A DNA stretch of 64,000 nt from Pseudomonadota bacterium (GTDB lineage: Bacteria > Chloroflexota > UBA6077 > JAJPHF01): the NCBI GenBank assembly GCA_021325365.1, contig JAJPHF010000063.1, positions 29,499 through 93,498 on the forward strand, given 5' to 3'. The translations under genes and the position numbers were made by a program. Position 1 is the first letter of the stretch. Each line of letters opens with the position of its first letter. Below the pieces are notes generated by a model, which made no database searches, was not told the origin of the DNA, and worked only from the letters and a program-made list of their open reading frames with translations. Positions 1-7,564 of the stretch are shown here, one piece after another.

Positions 1-2
1 AG

Positions 3-71
3 GAAGGCGTGCTCTGGCGCAACGCCGCGACGCTGCTGAAGCTGCCGATCGCCGCGCGGGCGACGGCGTAG
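3..71 (+). CDS. C-terminal fragment of an amidohydrolase-like protein
   Basis: An open frame enters from the left edge and stops at a TAG at 69-71. The last residues read EGVLWRNAATLLKLPIA, which resembles the terminal helix of amidohydrolase-2 proteins, where an ILxxNAxxLxxL motif closes the barrel. The complete amidohydrolase gene at 300 ends in the same way (KILWDNAVRLYG). It may therefore be a paralog or co-transcribed partner of that gene. Only 22 codons are visible, so the family call is tentative. Confidence 0.45.
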   Translation, partial: EGVLWRNAATLLKLPIAARATA

Positions 72-147
72 CGGGTGGCAGGCGGGCACGGCGACTGCGC
101 CGCGCGCGGACGGACAGGGCGTAGCAAGCGGTGCTCCTGCACTGGCC

Positions 148-210
148 GCGGCGGCGACCGGGCAGCGCGCGGCGAGCAGCCTTTTACGCCGACGGCGGCG
201 GCGACCGGGC
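148..210. repeat. Short direct repeat between two amidohydrolase genes
   Basis: A 16-base sequence, GCGGCGGCGACCGGGC, occurs at 148-163 and again at 195-210, a period of 47 bases. It lies in the 228-base gap between the two amidohydrolase frames. I see no promoter-like hexamers within it; it may be a simple tandem duplication. Confidence 0.5.
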
Positions 211-299
211 GGGGCGCAGCAAGCAGCGCCCCTACATAGGGGCCGTGGAGGCGTGCTGGTTGCCGCGCCCTGCTTGATGGGAATGGGAGGGCGAGAACG

Positions 300-1463
300 A
301 TGCTGCACGGGTACCGAGTCTACGACGCCGACGCGCACGTAGTCGTGAGCCAGCGCTGCTGGGAGGACCTGCCGGCGGGCTACTGGGCCCGCCGGCCGCG
401 GCCGGTGGAGATTGGCGACCCCGAGGGGCTGGGCGGCTACCGCATCTCGTGGTACGTCGAGGGGCGGGTGATGCCGCACACGTTCGGGCCGGCGAGCCAG
501 CCGGGCAACACGCCGCGCGGCTCGCTCGACCCCGAGACGTTCCCGGGCTTCGCGCGCGTCACCGACCCGCGCGTGACGGCGATGCCGTTCGCCGGGCAGG
601 ACCTCTCCGACCCCGAGCCGCGCCTCGCCACGCTCGACCAGATGGGCATCGACGTGTCGGTGGCGTTTCCATCCACGATCTACGCGACGTTCACGGACGA
701 TCCCGGCTTCGAGGCGGCGCTGTACCGCGCCTACAACCGCTACGTGGGGCGGGCGTGCCAGGCCAGCCCTGGGCGGCTGCGCTGGGGCGGCCTGCTGCCG
801 CTGCGCGCGCCCGACGAGGCCTGCCGGGCGATCGCCGAGATGAAAGAGCTGGGCGCCTGCTCGGCGGTGGTGTTCGGCACGGCGGGCGACCGCCTGCTCT
901 CCGACCGGGCCTTCGATCCCGTGTACGACGAGCTAACGCGCGCCGGGCTGCCAATGGCCATCCACTTCGGCGCCAGCTTCGCGCCGCTCGGGACGCTCTG
1001 CCGCACGATGTACGCGGGGAACATCCTGGGCATGTCGACGCCGGTGCTCATGGCGTTCTTCGCGGTGACGGCCGGGGGGCTGCTGGACCGCTTCCCGACG
1101 CTGAAGGTGGCCTTCCTGGAGTACGGCGCGGAGTGGATCCTGTACGCGGTGCCGCGGATGGACAACTACCTGCGCCAGGCGCGGACGAACGGGCTGCCCT
1201 ACGCAACCGACATCCCCGAGCGCGCGATCCGCGACTACGCGCGCTCGGGCAACATCTTCGTCGCCTGTGAGTCGGACGACGCGCTGATCCAGGAGGAGAT
1301 GAAGCTCCTGGGCGAGGGGCAGATCCTGTTCGCCTCGGACATCCCCCACGGGGAGCTGCGCGAGAACGCCGCCCAGGAGCTACTGGACCGCGACGACCTG
1401 ACGGACACGCAGAAGCGGAAGATCCTCTGGGACAACGCCGTGCGCCTCTACGGCGAGCCGTGA
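300..1463 (+). CDS. Amidohydrolase-2 family metal-dependent hydrolase/decarboxylase
   Basis: 387 residues, cytosolic TIM-barrel enzyme of the amidohydrolase-2 family (ACMSD-like), whose members hydrolyse or decarboxylate aromatic and other ring acids. The metal site is visible as D11-x-H13 at the start of strand 1, H222 in IHFGAS and D347 in FASDIPHGE. The family signature LLDRFPTLKVAFLE...W lies at about 261-279. ATG 300 is preceded by GGGAGG at about 285-290. The substrate cannot be read from sequence; the nearby LigAB, RidA-like and cysteine hydrolase genes favour ring-compound catabolism. It may share a transcript with the truncated paralog upstream. Confidence 0.88.
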   Translation: MLHGYRVYDADAHVVVSQRCWEDLPAGYWARRPRPVEIGDPEGLGGYRISWYVEGRVMPHTFGPASQPGNTPRGSLDPETFPGFARVTDPRVTAMPFAGQDLSDPEPRLATLDQMGIDVSVAFPSTIYATFTDDPGFEAALYRAYNRYVGRACQASPGRLRWGGLLPLRAPDEACRAIAEMKELGACSAVVFGTAGDRLLSDRAFDPVYDELTRAGLPMAIHFGASFAPLGTLCRTMYAGNILGMSTPVLMAFFAVTAGGLLDRFPTLKVAFLEYGAEWILYAVPRMDNYLRQARTNGLPYATDIPERAIRDYARSGNIFVACESDDALIQEEMKLLGEGQILFASDIPHGELRENAAQELLDRDDLTDTQKRKILWDNAVRLYGEP

Positions 1464-1512
1464 CCTACAGCGGTGTGCAGTAAGGCTGAGCGGCCAGCCG
1501 TCGGCAGGCGGC

Positions 1513-1618
1513 GGCAGTGGCGCTGGCAGTATTCCGCGCCCCAAGCCCCCGCGGCGCCGGCCCTCCCGGTGGCTCCGGCTCCGGCACGGGGGCAGTGGCG
1601 CTGGCAGTATTCCGCGCC
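1513..1618. repeat. 28-bp perfect direct repeat, two copies
   Basis: The same 28 bases occur at 1513-1540 and 1591-1618, a period of 78. Each copy contains GGCAGTGGCGCTGGCAGTAT followed by TCCGCGCC. The repeats fill the gap between the amidohydrolase gene (plus) and a small minus-strand gene. Read on the minus strand the core is GCGGAATAC, also present inside the 173-bp element at about 15.2 kb. This suggests a dispersed genomic repeat family rather than a gene. There are only two units, so it is not a CRISPR array. Confidence 0.75.
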
Positions 1619-1708
1619 ACACGCCGCGGGCGGCCACGAGAGCCGCCCCTACGACACGCGGGCCGCTCACCGGGCGCGCAAGCCCCTCTAGGGACGGAGC
1701 GCGGACGG

Positions 1709-1873
1709 TTATTCGTCGCCCTGGACCATGCTGGTGGCCCACTCCTCGCCGGCGTCGTAGCCGCTCTGCCAGTTGATGCGCCAGGCCTCGACGTCGTCGG
1801 CCGAGTCGGCCATGTCGTCGGCCGGGGGGTGGCCGAACTGCTTCTCGTAAGCGCGCTCCCATAGCTCTGCCAT
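1709..1873 (-). CDS. Small acidic hypothetical protein (54 aa)
   Basis: The ATG at 1873 sits behind AAGGAGA with good spacing, which fixes the start well inside a longer open frame. The product begins MAELWERAYEKQFG and is rich in Asp, Glu and Trp. It has no signal peptide or membrane segment and I do not recognise a family. It is divergent from the Cys-rich gene at 2062, so the 190 bases between them should carry both promoters. The good ribosome site and compact acidic composition support a real gene. Confidence 0.6.
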   Translation of the reverse strand: MAELWERAYEKQFGHPPADDMADSADDVEAWRINWQSGYDAGEEWATSMVQGDE

Positions 1874-2061
1874 CGTGATCTCCTTATGTCGAAATGACTC
1901 GGCGAGGTGGCGCGGACCGACGCCGGCACTTGCCTGGCGGACGTCCTGCTGTCCAAGGATATAAGCAAGCGACGGGCCACGGTGCGAGCGCCCGGGTTGT
2001 GGCATAGAGACTGCGCGGTTTGGGGCAGGGCATCGACGGTAACACGAGAGGAGTGGGCGAG

Positions 2062-2199
2062 ATGGCCGAGCAGACCTGTCCTGCCTGCGGGATGCCGCAA
2101 AGTCAGTGGCGAGGCAACGATGGCCGCGGCGTCACGCTGGCCGGCGAGACGTACTGCTGCAACGGGTGCGCCAGCGGCAACGGCTGCACCTGCGTCTGA
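2062..2199 (+). CDS. Small cysteine-rich metal-binding peptide, metallothionein-like
   Basis: 45 residues, too short for most gene callers. Cysteines fall in the order CPAC near the N terminus, YCCNGC in the middle and GNGCTC at the end, seven in all. This resembles the YCxxxCAxGxGCxC tail of short bacterial metallothioneins and zinc ribbons. ATG 2062 is preceded by GAGAGGAG. The likely role is binding Zn, Cu or Cd, inferred from spacing alone. It precedes the RidA-like gene by 50 bases on the same strand. Confidence 0.6.
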   Translation: MAEQTCPACGMPQSQWRGNDGRGVTLAGETYCCNGCASGNGCTCV

Positions 2200-2249
2200 C
2201 GGGGCGAGCGCCGCGCCACCAAGGGCGGCAGCGAGGCGGAGGTCCGATC

Positions 2250-2639
2250 GTGGAGAAGACCCAGATCAACCCGTGGACCTGGCAGGACGCTCGCGGCTTC
2301 TCGCAGGCGTGGAAGGTCGAGAACTGCCAGACCGTCGTCTTCCTGTCCGGCCAGACGAGCATCTCGGAGGACGGGCGGGTGATGCACGAGGGCGATTTTG
2401 GCGCGCAGGTGCGCCTGGCGTTCGAGAACCTGCGGACCGTACTCGAAGCCGCCGGCGCCTCGCTGGACAACGTGGTCAAGCTCGGGGTGTTCCTGGTGGA
2501 CATGGGCCGGCTGGCGGAGTACAGCGCGATCAAGGCGGAGTTCTTCAAGGGCAAGCAGCCGGCTTCGACCGCCGTGGGTGTGACCTCACTGGCGGCGCCG
2601 GGCCTGCTGGTCGAGATCGAGGCGATAGCCGTCCTTTAG
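2250..2639 (+). CDS. RidA/YjgF/UK114 family protein lacking the catalytic Arg
   Basis: 129 residues from a GTG at 2250, chosen because GGCGGAGG lies 8 bases upstream. The in-frame ATG at 2106 would overlap the Cys-rich peptide gene. Rid features include the VFLSGQTSI segment, FENLRTVLEAAG helix, NVVKLGVFLVDM strand and the terminal LVEIEAIAV. True RidA imine deaminases carry Arg in PARSxVEV; here the segment reads PASTAVGV, so the Arg is replaced by Ser. The protein therefore probably belongs to a non-deaminase Rid subgroup with another ligand or activity. Members are cytosolic trimers. Confidence 0.85.
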   Translation: MEKTQINPWTWQDARGFSQAWKVENCQTVVFLSGQTSISEDGRVMHEGDFGAQVRLAFENLRTVLEAAGASLDNVVKLGVFLVDMGRLAEYSAIKAEFFKGKQPASTAVGVTSLAAPGLLVEIEAIAVL

Positions 2640-2728
2640 CGCTCGCACCTGAACGGTCAGCACTGGCCGGCATGGTTTCTGCTTCGCTCAGCACGGAGAC
2701 GCCGTACCGTGGGACAGGGAGGTGCACG

Positions 2729-3037
2729 ATGCTCGCCCGTGTGGCCTGGGGGAAGGTGAAGCCCGGGACTTGGGAGGAGTACGAACGGGTCTACCGCGAA
2801 CAGATCGTGCCGGCGAGTCGCGGAGTGAAGGGCCTCCGCTTCCGCGAGCTGCTGCGCGGCAGCGACGATCCGAACGAAGGGATCTCGCTCACCCTCTGGG
2901 ACAGCCGCGAAGACCTGGAAGCCTACGAGCGCGGGGAGACGTATCAGCAGTTCCTGTCGCGCGTCCAGGCCTTCTACGTCGGCGAGTACTGGATCAAGCA
3001 CTTCGACGTGCGCCTCGGCGAGGAGCTGCGTCGGTAA
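2729..3037 (+). CDS. ABM-domain (dimeric alpha-beta barrel) protein
   Basis: 102 residues from ATG 2729 behind GGGAGG. The pattern of an opening strand (MLARVAWGKVKPG), a long helix, the FRELLR strand, SLTLWDSREDLEAYERG and a final helix is typical of antibiotic-biosynthesis-monooxygenase-like ferredoxin folds. These small dimers include quinol monooxygenases and heme-degrading enzymes, but many have unknown roles. No haem-ligand His is obvious. It is the last plus-strand gene before the convergent ligB. Confidence 0.7.
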   Translation: MLARVAWGKVKPGTWEEYERVYREQIVPASRGVKGLRFRELLRGSDDPNEGISLTLWDSREDLEAYERGETYQQFLSRVQAFYVGEYWIKHFDVRLGEELRR

Positions 3038-3049
3038 CCAGGAACCGAA

Positions 3050-3094
3050 GCCGCTGCACGTCGGGTGCGCAGTTGCGCTAAGACCCGCAGCGGC
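3050..3094. terminator. Imperfect hairpin between convergent genes
   Basis: GCCGCTGC at 3050-3057 pairs with GCAGCGGC at 3087-3094. Inside, GGGT/ACCC and GCGC/GCGC can pair further. It lies in the 126-base gap where the ABM gene (plus) and ligB (minus) converge, so a bidirectional terminator is plausible. No U-tract is visible on either side. Confidence 0.4.
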
Positions 3095-3163
3095 AAGCCG
3101 ACGCGCGGCGCCCGCGGTCGGCGGTTGTGCTGGCCGCGGGCGCTGGCTCGGGACGAGCGCTGG

Positions 3164-4006
3164 CTAGTGGGCGCCGTTGCGGGTGAGGTCCCAGAAGACG
3201 ACGCCCGCGCCGCACACCCAGTCGGCCACGTCCTCGTAGCCCATCAGCTCGCCGGGGCGGCAGCCGGCGGCGGCCATGACGGTGATCCAGTTGCGGATCT
3301 CCTCGCCCCCGTTGCCGCCGTCGCGCTCGACGTCGGCGGGCGTGAGCTTCAGGATGCTGTCCATGTTGCCCTGGCACACCTGGTCGAGGAACCAGCGGTC
3401 CCACTGGGCGTTGATCTCCCCCATGCGCTTGATGCCGATCCAGTGGGAGATGCCGCCCACGCCGATGACGGCGAAGCGGTCGGGGCGCGGCCAGGCGGCA
3501 ATGGCCTTGGCGAGGAACTGGCCGAACTCGTTGAAGCGGCTGAGCGGCGCGAGCGGCGGCTGCACGCAGTTCTGCAGCACGATGGTCACGGGCAGGTCCA
3601 TCTCGGGGCGCAGATGGTGCAGCGGCAGCATGATACCGTGGTCGGGCTCGAGCTCCTGGGACGAGGCCGGGTCGAAGCGATTGTTCAATGCCTCGGCGAG
3701 CAGGAACTCGCCGAACTCGGGGTAGCCGCGGACGGTCGCTCGCGGGATGGGCATCCAGCGCTCGATGGGACCTTCCATCTCCTCCGGGTAGGCGATGCAG
3801 AGCGAGGGCCAGTTGTTGAAAAAGAAGTTCTGGATGTGCTCATCGCTGATGACGATGAGCGCGGTAGGATGGGTGGCGGCGAGCCGCGCCCGCGTGGCGC
3901 GGTAGAACGCGTAGACGCGCTCCTTCTGGCCCGCCGGGTCGGGCTCGGGGCGCGTGCCCATGCCTGGCGCGTGGCCGCAGGCGATAGCAGCGACGATCTC
4001 GGCCAT
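3164..4006 (-). CDS. ligB: LigB-type class III extradiol dioxygenase catalytic subunit
   Basis: 280 residues. Belongs to the LigB superfamily, which uses Fe(II) and O2 to open catechol-type rings (protocatechuate 4,5-dioxygenase, gallate dioxygenase, DesB relatives). Metal-site residues are visible: H12 in ACGHAPGMG and H57 in SDEHIQNF. Catalytic-region His candidates are H123 (PDHGIMLPL) and H188 (GGISHWIG). The ATG at 4006 is preferred over an upstream in-frame GTG because AGGAGA sits 8 bases before it. ligA lies 43 bases upstream on the same strand, so the two form a heteromeric LigAB enzyme. The exact ring substrate is not determinable. Confidence 0.85.
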   Translation of the reverse strand: MAEIVAAIACGHAPGMGTRPEPDPAGQKERVYAFYRATRARLAATHPTALIVISDEHIQNFFFNNWPSLCIAYPEEMEGPIERWMPIPRATVRGYPEFGEFLLAEALNNRFDPASSQELEPDHGIMLPLHHLRPEMDLPVTIVLQNCVQPPLAPLSRFNEFGQFLAKAIAAWPRPDRFAVIGVGGISHWIGIKRMGEINAQWDRWFLDQVCQGNMDSILKLTPADVERDGGNGGEEIRNWITVMAAAGCRPGELMGYEDVADWVCGAGVVFWDLTRNGAH

Positions 4007-4049
4007 GTTCTCTTCTCCTGTCACGGGCGGCGCCCGTGCGGCCCGGGCC

Positions 4050-4301
4050 TCAGGCCCGCTCGAGCTGCTCGATCAAGTCGGCGTTGCTGACCCCCTGGGC
4101 CACGGTAAAGAAGCGCAGCAGGTAGGGCTGCACGCCCATCCGCGAGAGCGCGGTAGCATCCACCTCGCGGATGGCCCGGGCCTCCTCGGGCGTCAGGCGG
4201 TAGCGGTCGGCGAGCGCGGCGAAGTTGGTCTTGAACTCTTCCTGCACCGTCGGCTGCATCTGCAGGTCGAACAGCAGCTTGTTGACGCGGTAAACGCTCA
4301 T
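4050..4301 (-). CDS. ligA: LigA-like extradiol dioxygenase small (alpha) subunit
   Basis: 83 residues starting MSVYRVNKLLFDL from ATG 4301 behind GGGGAGG. It is an all-helical LigA-domain protein; hallmarks are FxxDxxxLxxxYxLTxEEARAIREVDATALSRMGVQPYL-type spacing and the closing helix. The alpha subunit has no metal of its own and caps the LigB active site. It is first in a two-gene ligA-ligB run. The 262-base gap upstream of it also serves the divergent membrane-protein gene. Confidence 0.85.
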   Translation of the reverse strand: MSVYRVNKLLFDLQMQPTVQEEFKTNFAALADRYRLTPEEARAIREVDATALSRMGVQPYLLRFFTVAQGVSNADLIEQLERA

Positions 4302-4563
4302 GCGGCCTCCCCGCGCGTGGGCCGGCACGCGCTCTAGCATTATCATGGGCAATTCGTCCCCGCCGCGCAAGCGAGTCCCGAGCGCCCGCGATGCGGTAAT
4401 CTTTCCCGCTCCATAACTTGCCACTCATGCGTGGGGTAGAGGATACTCAAGGTTAACGATGTGCGTATTGGCCTGTCAACGACGGCGATTTCAGATAAAA
4501 CACGGACAGTATGATGCCATGCGTGATGCGATTGCCTCCGCCATTGTGATCTCCCTGAGAGGC

Positions 4564-6462
4564 ATGCTCGAGTCCCGTCGCTGGCCGGGTGGCTTCGCGG
4601 GGCGCGGACGCGCGCGAGCCGGCGCGGGGCCGCGCGGCCGCGTAGCGCCGGGCACCTGGGGGCGAGGCGCGCTGGTGCTGGTGCTAGCCCTACTGGTCGC
4701 GGGGATGGGGCCGGGCGGCGCCGCGGCGCAGGTCGCCTTCCCGCCGCAGGGCCAGTTGCCGGAGCTGGCGCAGCTGCTGGACCGCGAGGGCACGTACGTT
4801 GCGCCGCGGGTGCGGCAGCAGGTGCCCATCGCCGCCGAGGAGCAGCTTCAGGACGCGATCACGCGCGCCGACGAGCGCGGCGTAACGCTGCGCATCGCCG
4901 TGCTGGATCAGACGCCGGGCGGCTACGCCGACCTGGGCGCCTTCGCCGACGCGCTGCTGGCGCAGATGAGCCTGCGCGACGGGCTGCTGGTCGTGGCCAC
5001 GCCGCAGACGCTGGACGCCCGCAGCGACCGCCTGCCGCCCGATCGGCTAGCGCCGTTCGCGGCGGCCGGGCAGGCGGTGCTGACGGGGCAGGGCATCGTC
5101 GCGGGCGTCGCGACGACGGCCGACGGCGCGCTCGACAGCCTGGCCGCGCTCGTCACGCCGGAGCCGCGCCTGCCGCCGGACCAGATCACCGTCAACGTGC
5201 CGATGCCGGCGGCCACCCCCGCGAGCCGCGCGGCGGGGCCGCCGTGGCCCGCGCTCGTGGGCATGCTAGCACTGGTAGCCGGCCTCGGCGTGTACTGGTG
5301 GACGACGACGCGCCGCTGGCGTGAGGTGCTGGGCGCGCTCGAAGGGGCGCAGGCCGCGGCCGAGCGGCTGGCCGCCGACCGCCACGTGGCGCCGGCCACG
5401 GCGGAGACGGCGCAGCGGCGGCTGGCGATCGGCGAGCGGGCGCTGGCGACGCTGCGCACGCTGCCGTGGTGGCACGTCTGGGTGTGGCCCTGGGCGCCGC
5501 CGCCGCAGCTGGCGCTGGCGGAGCGGGCCTTCTCGGAGACCCTGCGCCTGCTGGGTGGCCCAGGGGCGGTCACGCTCGCGCCGGCCGGGGCGGTGGCCAG
5601 CGGCGGGGCAGCGCGGGCCGTGGCGCCCGTCGAGCCGGTGCCGGCGCTTGCGCCGCCGGCGGAGCCTGTGCCGCCGGACCCGCTCGCGCGGGCGAGCATC
5701 GCGCCCGGAGAGGTGACGCCGCGGGATGCCGCGCAGCCGGTGCCCGCCGCCCCGCCGGTGCCCGGGGAGTCCCCGGCCGGCATCCCGCTCGTGGCGGGGC
5801 TGGCGCCGACACCGACAGCCGCGCCGCCGCCCGCTAACCTGCCGCCCGCGACGGAGGCCTCAGTGGCGCCGCCGGCCGGCAGCGCGCCGGCGACAATCGG
5901 GCCGGGCGCGTCACTCACGGCGGCCGCCGGCGTGGTGCCGGGCGCCGCGCCTGGTCGCCCGCCGGTGGCCGCGTCAGCGGCGCCAGCGGCCCCGGGGCGG
6001 GGGCGCTGGTGGCAGCGCCGGCCGCGGGCCGCCGGCGAGCCGCTGGCGTCGCTTTCGCCCGAGCACGTCCTGGCGGGGCTGACGGCCCAGGAGCCGATGG
6101 CCTGCTTCTTCTGCGGCCTGCCCCTGCGGCCTGAGCAGGCCGAGGTCGGCGCGGTCGCTCTGGGCGGCCTGCCGCTGCGGCCGCTGGCCTGCCATCGCCA
6201 CGCCGCGCTGCTGGCGGCCGGCGAGCGGCCGAGGGTGCGCGCGCGGCTGATCGGCGGCTACGCCGTACCGTGGTTCCAGGACGCGACGTTCCAGCCGGCC
6301 TGGGACTTCGACCCCGGCGCGGAGGCGCCCAGCGTCGCCTGGGACGAGCTGCCCCCGCCGGACCGGCTGTTCGAGCCGCCGCCGCGGGTCGTCGTCCACG
6401 CCGACGACCCGCGCTGGGCCGCCCTCGAGCCGCACGCCCAGGCGACGGGGAACGGGGTCTAG
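4564..6462 (+). CDS. TPM-like membrane protein with C-terminal Cys/His metal-binding motif
   Basis: 632 residues. A long basic N region precedes a signal or anchor segment (ALVLVLALLVAG), then a TPM/YgcG-like extracytoplasmic domain with RADERGVTLRIAVLDQTP. A transmembrane segment follows (LVGMLALVAGLGVYW), then a helical stretch, a long Ala/Pro-rich linker and a C-terminal domain with ACFFCG (CxxC) and LACHRH (CxH), a possible zinc site. The frame is open from 4459, but codons before 4564 are AT-rich at third positions, unlike everything after. GAGAGG precedes ATG 4564, so that start is chosen. Its stop overlaps the convergent hydrolase stop by 4 bases. Function unknown; anchoring or phosphatase-like roles are only suggested by TPM relatives. 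Confidence 0.65.
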   Translation: MLESRRWPGGFAGRGRARAGAGPRGRVAPGTWGRGALVLVLALLVAGMGPGGAAAQVAFPPQGQLPELAQLLDREGTYVAPRVRQQVPIAAEEQLQDAITRADERGVTLRIAVLDQTPGGYADLGAFADALLAQMSLRDGLLVVATPQTLDARSDRLPPDRLAPFAAAGQAVLTGQGIVAGVATTADGALDSLAALVTPEPRLPPDQITVNVPMPAATPASRAAGPPWPALVGMLALVAGLGVYWWTTTRRWREVLGALEGAQAAAERLAADRHVAPATAETAQRRLAIGERALATLRTLPWWHVWVWPWAPPPQLALAERAFSETLRLLGGPGAVTLAPAGAVASGGAARAVAPVEPVPALAPPAEPVPPDPLARASIAPGEVTPRDAAQPVPAAPPVPGESPAGIPLVAGLAPTPTAAPPPANLPPATEASVAPPAGSAPATIGPGASLTAAAGVVPGAAPGRPPVAASAAPAAPGRGRWWQRRPRAAGEPLASLSPEHVLAGLTAQEPMACFFCGLPLRPEQAEVGAVALGGLPLRPLACHRHAALLAAGERPRVRARLIGGYAVPWFQDATFQPAWDFDPGAEAPSVAWDELPPPDRLFEPPPRVVVHADDPRWAALEPHAQATGNGV

Positions 6463-7097
6463 GAGACTGCCGCGGCGGTGGCGGCCCAGGCCGCGGTGAC
6501 CTCTTCCTCGCGCGCCACCACGCCGAAGTGCTGGGCCATGTTGTAGAGCGTGGCCTCGTGCTCCTCGCGGCTGTAGGCGGCGCTGCAATCGGCCAGGAAC
6601 ACGATCTCGTAGTCATGCATGTAGGCTTCGCGGGCGCTCGTCTCGACGCAGACGTTGGTCGCCACGCCGCAGATCAGCACCGTGCGGATGCCGCGTGCCC
6701 GCAGGATCAGGTCGAGGTCGGTGCCGCGGAAGGCGCTGTAGCGGTGCTTGATGACGACGCGCTCGCCGGGCTGCGGCGCCACGGCGTAGAAGTCGCAGCC
6801 CCAGGTGCCCTCCTCGCAGGTGGGGACGCGCTGCTCGGCGTCGGTCTTGTTGCGGCCCAGCCAGCTCTCGGAGTTCGTCCAGGGGCCGTGCTCGGTGCGG
6901 ATGAAGATGATCGGCAGGCCGACGCGGCGGGCCTCGCCCAGCAGGTGCGTGAGGTGCTCGGCCATGCCCGCGATCTGGCTGAGGTCGCGGCCGCGCTTGC
7001 CGGCGGCGCCGTCGGGATGGCAGAAGTCGTTCTGGACGTCGACCACGACGAGCGCGGCCTGGCGCGGGTCCACCTTCTCGGCGAGCGTGCGTGCCAT
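6459..7097 (-). CDS. Isochorismatase-like cysteine hydrolase
   Basis: 212 residues from ATG 7097 behind GAGAGGGGG. The catalytic triad of the isochorismatase-like fold is intact: D20 (VVVDVQNDF), K117 (VVIKHRYSAF) and C150 (GVATNVCVE), with the cis-peptide region GVATN. Relatives act on N-carbamoyl compounds, nicotinamide, ureidoacrylate/biuret or isochorismate. HRYSAFRGTDLDLILRARG is common among N-carbamoylsarcosine amidase and ureidoacrylate-type hydrolases. The C150-type nucleophile argues against true isochorismatases, which lack it. Substrate unassigned. Confidence 0.87.
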   Translation of the reverse strand: MARTLAEKVDPRQAALVVVDVQNDFCHPDGAAGKRGRDLSQIAGMAEHLTHLLGEARRVGLPIIFIRTEHGPWTNSESWLGRNKTDAEQRVPTCEEGTWGCDFYAVAPQPGERVVIKHRYSAFRGTDLDLILRARGIRTVLICGVATNVCVETSAREAYMHDYEIVFLADCSAAYSREEHEATLYNMAQHFGVVAREEEVTAAWAATAAAVS

Positions 7098-7169
7098 CGT
7101 AGCCCCCTCTCGGTGCGCGCGGGTGGCGCCCGGCCCTGCGCCGGCGGCGGCCCCGCGGCTGTCGAGCCG

Positions 7170-7175
7170 AGTATA
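7170..7175 (-). promoter_or_regulatory. -10 element candidate for the cysteine hydrolase gene
   Basis: TATACT on the minus strand lies about 70 bases upstream of ATG 7097. No good -35 hexamer is seen at 17 bases. The same TATACT appears upstream of the pyroglutamyl peptidase gene, the TPR lipoprotein gene and the toxin-antitoxin pair. Confidence 0.4.
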
Positions 7176-7196
7176 GCAGCCCAAGTCCGTGGATTC

Positions 7197-7237
7197 GCGT
7201 TTGCAAGATTCACCCTTCGGGTGAATCTTGCAAACGC
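7197..7237. repeat. Perfect 19-bp hairpin in a divergent promoter region
   Basis: Arms 7197-7215 and 7219-7237 are perfectly complementary around a TTC loop (a C(UUCG)G tetraloop is also possible). The structure lies upstream of both flanking genes, which diverge, so it cannot be an ordinary terminator for either. No U-tract follows. It resembles in kind, not sequence, the hairpins at 54277 and 58538. Confidence 0.85.
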
Positions 7238-7268
7238 AGACTCACGGAATGGGGAGCAGCGCGGCCGC

Positions 7269-7297
7269 TTGTCAGGTTACACGGAACCGTGTAGGAT
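7269..7297 (+). promoter_or_regulatory. Promoter with embedded palindromic operator for xre-rnb
   Basis: TTGTCA (7269-7274) and TAGGAT (7292-7297) are separated by exactly 17 bases. The spacer holds the perfect palindrome TACACGG-AA-CCGTGTA (7278-7293). The -10 ends 6 bases before the ATG of the XRE gene, so the transcript should start at or next to the start codon and be leaderless. The arrangement is what a self-repressing XRE regulator would use. Confidence 0.65.
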
Positions 7298-7303
7298 AGG
7301 GGC

Positions 7304-7564
7304 ATGGCAGAGCGGCGACGAGCGCGGTGGGACGCGGGACGGGTGCGGGCGCTGCGGCAGCACCTGGGGCTGACGCAGGCCGCGCTGTCGGAGGAGCTGG
7401 GCGTGCGGCAGCAGACGGTCAGCGACTGGGAGACGGGCGCCTACGCGCCGCGCGGCGCCTCGGCGCGCCTGCTGACGCTGGTGGCCGAGCGCGCCGCCTT
7501 CCCCTACGAGGCGGAGCCGTCCGCCGATCCGGCCGCGTCGGCCGCAGCGGCCGCGCGCTCGTGA
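7304..7564 (+). CDS. XRE-family helix-turn-helix regulator
   Basis: 86 residues. A Cro/C1-type HTH occupies about residues 10-60, with LGLTQAALSEELGVRQQTV followed by SDWETG as the recognition-helix region. The Ala-rich C-terminal tail is short, with no sensor domain. No Shine-Dalgarno is present at a workable distance, consistent with a leaderless message. The stop overlaps the RNB start (GTGA at 7561-7564), implying translational coupling. It most likely represses its own promoter through the palindrome at 7278-7293. Confidence 0.85.
   Translation: MAERRRARWDAGRVRALRQHLGLTQAALSEELGVRQQTVSDWETGAYAPRGASARLLTLVAERAAFPYEAEPSADPAASAAAAARS

Noticed and set aside
1513..1618. CRISPR array
   Set aside because: There are only two repeat units, a 50-base interval and no cas genes anywhere in the window.
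2106..2249. Upstream ATG for the RidA-like gene
   Set aside because: It overlaps the Cys-rich peptide frame and lacks homology. GTG 2250 has a proper ribosome site.
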